64,000 bases of DNA. Origin: Apiospora phragmitis. Its lineage: Eukaryota > Ascomycota > Sordariomycetes > Amphisphaeriales > Apiosporaceae. The notes beneath the pieces are model-generated. The model worked only from the letters and a program-made list of their open reading frames with translations, made no database searches and was not told the origin of the DNA. The position numbers were made by a program, and so were the translations under genes. The DNA is taken from positions 3,038,001 to 3,102,000 of the forward strand of contig JAQQWL010000005.1 in NCBI GenBank assembly GCA_038363925.1, in the 5' to 3' direction. The first letter of the stretch is position 1. Each line of letters starts with the position of its first letter. Below, piece after piece: positions 59,350 to 64,000 of this stretch.

Positions 59350-60576
59350 GAAACCCGGACACTTCCGGCCCCGTCGGCCACCGAAGTCCAAGTCGCCGTG
59401 CAGGCCACAGGTCTCTGCGGTTCCGATCTACACTACTTCTCACACTACCGCAATGGCGATATTATCGTGCGCGAGCCCATGACGCTGGGCCACGAGTCCG
59501 CCGGCGTGGTCACGGGTGTCGGCTCGGAGGTAAAGCACTTGCAAGTCGGTGACCGTGTCGCTCTCGAGGTCGGCCTGCCCTGCGAGGACTGCGCGCTCTG
59601 TAAAGAAGGCCGGTATAACATCTGCAAAGGCATGCGCTTCCGCAGCTCGGCCAAGGCGTTCCCTCACTTCCAAGGCACACTACAGGAAAGGATCAACCAC
59701 CCAGCAAAGTGGGTACACAAGTACGTCTCCATCTGGACTTCTTCCCATATGGCAACCTGGTTTGGCTAATGATGCTGCTGCCAGGTTGCCCGAGAGTGTC
59801 ACCCTGGAGCAGGGCGCACTGGTCGAGCCCCTATCCGTGGCCATGCACGCGCGAGACCGAGCGCAGCTGAAGCCCGGCTCCACGGTGCTGGTGCTCGGCG
59901 CCGGCGCCGTCGGCCTGCTGTGCGCGGCGGCGTGCAAGGCGTCCGGGGCCAAGGCGGTGGTCATTGCGGACATCCAGGAAGACCGCGTCCACTTCGCCGT
60001 GCAGAACGGCTTCGCCGACGTGGCGATCGTCGTGCCCATGGCGCGGCTGCAGACCATCGAGGACAAGCTGGCGTATGCGAAGGAGCTCGCGGGGCGGGTG
60101 ACGGCGTCCAAGGTGGGCGCAGGGGAGGAAGAGGTGGGTGAGGTGGGCGTCACGTTCGAATGCACGGGCGTGGAGTCGTGTATGCAGACGGCGATCTATG
60201 TAAGTCATCCTGCCCCTGGCTAAGTACCTGATGGGATGAGAGGAGGACGTCTTGTGATACTGACCTAGATGATGAACAGGCGACGCAAGCGGGCGGTAAA
60301 ATCATGATTATCGGCATGGGCACGCCGATCCAAACGCTTCCCATATCGGCCGCAGCCCTGAGAGAGGTCGACCTAGTCGGCGTATTCCGATATGCGAACA
60401 ATTACCCCGAGGTCATCAACATGTTGTCGGCCAAGAATGCCACGCTACAGGACGTAGGGAAGCTGGTAACACAGCGATTCGAGGGGCTTGATAAGATCCC
60501 GGAGGCTTTCGACATGGCGGGCAGAGTGAAGGATGGAAATGGCAATCTGGTTCTGAAAGTGGTGGTTGCTATGTAG
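59350..60576 (+). CDS. Polyol (xylitol/sorbitol) dehydrogenase, first exon not found
   Basis: Medium-chain zinc dehydrogenase. Exons 59350-59720, 59785-60199 and 60280-60576, 360 residues without the N-terminal 20 or so. Catalytic zinc ligands in TGLCGSDLHYF and GHESAGVV; structural zinc CEDCALCKEGRYNIC; NAD-binding GAGAVGLLCAA; late landmarks FECTGVESC, AALREVDLVGVFRYAN and VTQRFEGLDKIPEAF. These match fungal D-xylulose reductase/sorbitol dehydrogenases, which oxidise xylitol to xylulose in pentose use. The reading starts at ETRTLPAPSATEVQV after a possible CAG acceptor (59347-59349); no ATG joins in frame. Either a first exon lies upstream or the gene is 5'-truncated. Fits with the GH43 pentosidases in the window. 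Confidence 0.8.
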
Positions 60577-61104
60577 TCAAAACCCAAGGCCATAAAGCTT
60601 GACCGTGACTCATTGGCTTTGAAAACCTTCATTTCCCAATAGCCTCCTCTCTCTCCCTCGAGAACGCGACATAGGTTGCTGGGAATCTTAAAACCACTGC
60701 GTGTAACCTAGCCAACCTCCTTTACACCTTCATGAGCGACTAGCCTGTTCCCACAATGGTAATCCCTCCCGGCCGTGACCTGTAAAGTCGGACAGCTGAC
60801 ACGCCACCAAAAGAGCCCTGCTACATCCACTTGATTCATGCACGTTGTCGCTGTTGCATCCAACATGATACCAAGCTGGCTGGTGATTGGGGCAGCAAGG
60901 GGCTGTGTTTGTGCGGGGCTGGGTTGTCGTCGCACAACGACGCCAGGCATCCAGAAGTGTGGCTATGTGCGAGCCTTACTCGAGTTGAACTTATCACAGA
61001 TCCATTGAGTTATCTTCAAAGTTAAAACATATTCTTGTCGGTTCTTCATCTTCGGGATTGCCTTCGTCATCAGCTTATACTCGTTCGACCTTGGTAGAGG
61101 AGTC
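60577..61104. other. Intergenic, no supported gene
   Basis: 3' flank of the dehydrogenase and promoter of the NACHT gene. Nothing recognised. Confidence 0.5.
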
Positions 61105-64000
61105 ATGGACCCAGGCACGGCAATCGGCCTCGCGGGAACGGTGTACGGTGGTGATTGCGGGGATCGAGTTCGTCGGTGATGCCAAACAAGTCTACGTAAA
61201 AGGCGGGACGGACGACAACCGAGACCTCGATGCTGTAGCGCAAGATATCCAGAGTGCGTCTGCGAGCCTCGAAGAGCAATTAGCTCGGACCAAACCACAT
61301 GTCGAGAGCCCCGATGGCGAAAGCCATCTCAATGCCGAGGATGAGGTCAGTCAGCATTTCAGGCAACATCACCTTGTTGCTCACTGGATATAATTAACTC
61401 CCCTTAGGAGCTTCGCCAATTAGCCATACGAGCATCCGGTATTGGCAAAGAATTGTCAGTGGCACTGGGGAAGTCCCAGGTCGGCGACAAATCCAAGTTC
61501 AAAGCCTTCAAAGCTGTTGTTCGTGGAAACTGGGACGCCGATGACATCAAGAAGATTGAAGCCAGGCTGAACAGCGTGCGAAGCGAGTTGCAACTGAGGG
61601 TGCTTGTGAGCATCAAGAGGAACCTGGATGAGCCTCAGAATGAGCCCTACAAGCCGATGCTCAGCACGCTGGAGAGCCTCGTCAACCATCAAGCCCAGTC
61701 CGGAGAAGACAGGAAACGGATGTTGGAATTACTTTCCAGGACCGAAGAGCCGGCCAGTTCGATGAAGGATGAGCTTCTTGCATCGAAACAGCAGATCTTG
61801 ACGGAGATCAGGTCAGCCCAGCCGTCGTTTCTGGCTACCCATCAGGGATCTGCAAGTGGGGAGTCGATCGAAAAGCAAGTAGAGGATGCGATACTGGCAT
61901 CACTTTGGTATCCTAGCAGAAGTGACCGCGAAGAGAGCATAAACAACGTCCATAAGAAGACGTTCGAATGGCTATTCCGAGATCCTGCCACCCCTGACGC
62001 TCCTTTCAGCAGTTTGGTCGAGTTCCTACAATCGGACAACGAAAAGGCGTACTAGATCACTGGCAAACCCGGGTCTGGCAAGAGTACCGCCATGAAGTTT
62101 CTGTTAGGCGATCCTAGGACTACCCAGTGTCTTCAGCACTGGTCTGGTGGCAAGAGAGTCCTAGTAGCTCCTTTTTACTTCTTCTATAACGGCAGCGACA
62201 TGCAGAAGTCGGGATTGGGACTACTGTCATCGTTGCTGTACACGCTGCTCAAACAGGAAAGGAAGCTGATACCCATTGGCTTCAAAGCGCGATTCGAGGC
62301 TGGGCTTGGTGGTGGTCAGATTTCCACACAAAAGCTGTCCATTTTCGAGACTAGAAGAGCTTTGAAGGAAGTCATCCTGCACAGCCCTGACATCTTCTTC
62401 TTTTTGGCTGTTGATGGCTTGGATGAATTCGACCCGCGAGTTTCAACAACCGATGTCGGCAGTCTATTGCAGCTCACAAGAAGTCTGGGCAATTTCCACA
62501 ACGCAAAGCTCATTGCTTCTAGTCGACCGCTATCCGCGTTCGAGCAAGAGTTTGTGGATTGCCCTTCTCTGGCCATTCACACCCTGACGCGAGAAGATAT
62601 CCACTCATATGTGTTTGAAGAACTTCAGTCGCATCCTAGGATGAAGATGTTGATGTCCAGGGACGAGGAGCAAGCCAAGACCTTGATTCAGTCTATCAGT
62701 GATAACTCATCTGACGTGTTCTTGTGGGTTAGGCTTGTCGTTCGATCACTACTCGAAGGCTTGCAGAACTCTGACAGACTCGAAGAACTTCAGGCCAGAC
62801 TTGAAGAACTACCCCACGATCTACATACCCTTTACTCGGTCATGCTGTCAAGAATTCCGCCACAATACCTTCCTCAAACAGCAAAGCTGATACAAATAGT
62901 GGAAACAGCCACATGTGATAAATCCGAATTCAGTCTACTGGGCCTTTGGTACGCAGACCAATGGACTGACCTTGATCTGTTTCGTGAAGAAGTCAGCCCT
63001 ATTAGCGAAGATGAAATCAAGAATCGCACAGTGGATATGAAAGGCCGACTGGAAAGCAGATGTCTGGGTTTGATTAAGACATATTCGACCTCTATGACGT
63101 ATGGGAAGCTTCTGGATTGGAATAATGTTCCCAGGAGAGACGTCCAAGACCCATGCGACACTCGACTAAGGCTTTGTGTCAAGTTCATTCATCGCACAGT
63201 CTCTGAATTTCTTGGGAATAAGGGGATAAGGGCCAGATTCGTCAACATTCCTAGCCTTTCAAATTTCAGCCGGGATTTGGCTTCATTACGCTCAGCCATC
63301 GCCGTTGTGAAAGAATTTTTACCAGGCAAGTCTACGGACTGGGTTGTCTTGTTGAAACTGGCTGGCAATGCCGGTTTCCGATTAGTACCTAGGGAAAAGT
63401 CCATCAGTGCCATTTACAGACTGAAGCTACTGAGTGAGCTTGACAGAGTTATGTCAATACACATGGCCAGTCAATTAGCCACACCGTGGAATTCAATAAG
63501 CCCGAGACTGAAGTTTTCAGAAGATGAGTCCCATGACGTGCACTGGTTGTCGTGGCTCGACGGAGCCGTTCTTACGGAGTCGCCCAAGATCCCATCGGGT
63601 TCCGCATATCCATACAATTGCGTACCATGTAACGGACGCCAAGCATCCTTCATGTCGTACCTAGTGGTGAAATTTCAAGAATCGGCACTGCGTCACCTGG
63701 TCGATACGCATGGCCGTTCAATCTTACACAAAAGTGGCTTCTCTCTTCTAGGCTACGCTCTGTGCTATGTAGGGCCATGGCACCGTCACATGCACTTCAT
63801 TAGCTCAAGCATGGTGAAGTTCTTAATTGACAATGGAAGTAGCCCCCACGAAGAATTCTGCGGGAAGACTGTTTGGGGACTGGTACCTGTGCACACGAGT
63901 AAGCAGTCACTCGTATCAGGCGTATCCCGGCCTATGGATTCCCAGTTGGGTTGGTAACGATGACTTAAAGGCAATACTAGAACTACTGAAAGCCGGTGCA
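61105..64000 (+). pseudogene. NACHT/ankyrin NLR-like gene, broken, running off the right edge
   Basis: Starts at ATG 61105 with MDPGTAIGLAGTV, the signature of the fungal STAND N-terminal domain (PF17111 type). A one-base shift near 61145 leads to VIAGIEFVGDAKQVY. Intron 61346-61407. Exon 2 has a long helical region, then a TAG at 62053-62055 directly before ITGKPGSGKSTAMKF, the NACHT P-loop; Walker B is FFFLAVDGLDEFD (about 62398), followed by LIASSRP. After the NACHT come FLWVRLVVRSLLEGL, a winged-helix-like part and ankyrin-like repeats (MVKFLIDNGSSP). A further shift near 63900 precedes DDLKAILELLKAGA at the window end. The stop stands where Trp is usual (TGG to TAG). NLR-like proteins sense non-self; this copy appears inactive unless the breaks are errors. 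Confidence 0.75.

Noticed and set aside
1..64000. CRISPR arrays, rRNA and tRNA genes
   Set aside because: No regularly spaced direct repeats with unique spacers and no recognisable tRNA or rRNA landmarks were noticed; a covariance-model scan would be needed to exclude tRNAs.

Overview
The window looks like nuclear DNA of a filamentous ascomycete (Pezizomycotina, probably a Sordariomycete). The grounds are short introns with GT..AG ends and CTAAC-type branch sites, a long AT-rich block depleted of CA/TG dinucleotides as expected after repeat-induced point mutation (RIP), and typical gene families: a Yvc1-type TRP channel, HET, ankyrin and NACHT proteins, GH43 glycosidases and an Ayg1-type hydrolase. 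I cannot name the species.

Left part (1-13.3 kb). This is a nested retrotransposon graveyard. A minus-strand Gypsy element runs off the left edge (gag relic plus 5' LTR at 1381-2008). A full-length minus-strand Copia element (2141-9103) has two 212-215 bp LTRs and a 5-bp AAAAT target duplication. It sits in a large degenerate foldback (inverted repeat), which also took a Gypsy solo LTR (10978-11597, CTCTT duplication). A further Copia solo LTR lies at 12667-12878.

Middle (13.6-34.3 kb). Gene-bearing DNA follows: a Yvc1-like vacuolar cation channel, a P-loop sulfotransferase-like protein, a heavily broken TPR gene, an ankyrin reading frame continuing in frame into a HET domain (both broken), a BTB relic, a secreted GH43 glycosidase and a single-pass membrane protein.

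35-44 kb holds a tandem array of five BTB/POZ paralogues, all on the plus strand. Three share an 85-nt second-half BTB exon, all five share the phase-1 intron after the BTB core, and four carry a C-terminal CxxC(29-33)CxxC pair that looks like a zinc ribbon. A degenerate 157-bp tandem repeat separates the first two copies. This array is the most unusual coding feature here.

Right part (45-64 kb). There is an intracellular GH43, a class 3 (diacylglycerol-type) lipase, glucosamine-6-phosphate N-acetyltransferase, a conserved-looking 68-residue protein, an Ayg1-type polyketide-shortening hydrolase, a KduD-type short-chain dehydrogenase, a polyol (xylitol/sorbitol) dehydrogenase lacking a recognisable first exon, and a NACHT/ankyrin NLR-like gene leaving the window. 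Genes for pentose and uronate use (two GH43s, polyol dehydrogenase, KduD-like SDR) are scattered among fast-evolving self/non-self type genes.

Many genes, including normally conserved ones (channel, lipase, Ayg1-like), carry single-base frameshifts, several in homopolymers or GC-rich runs. Assembly indels are a serious possibility. In-frame stops in the HET, NACHT and BTB genes instead fit C-to-T transitions.
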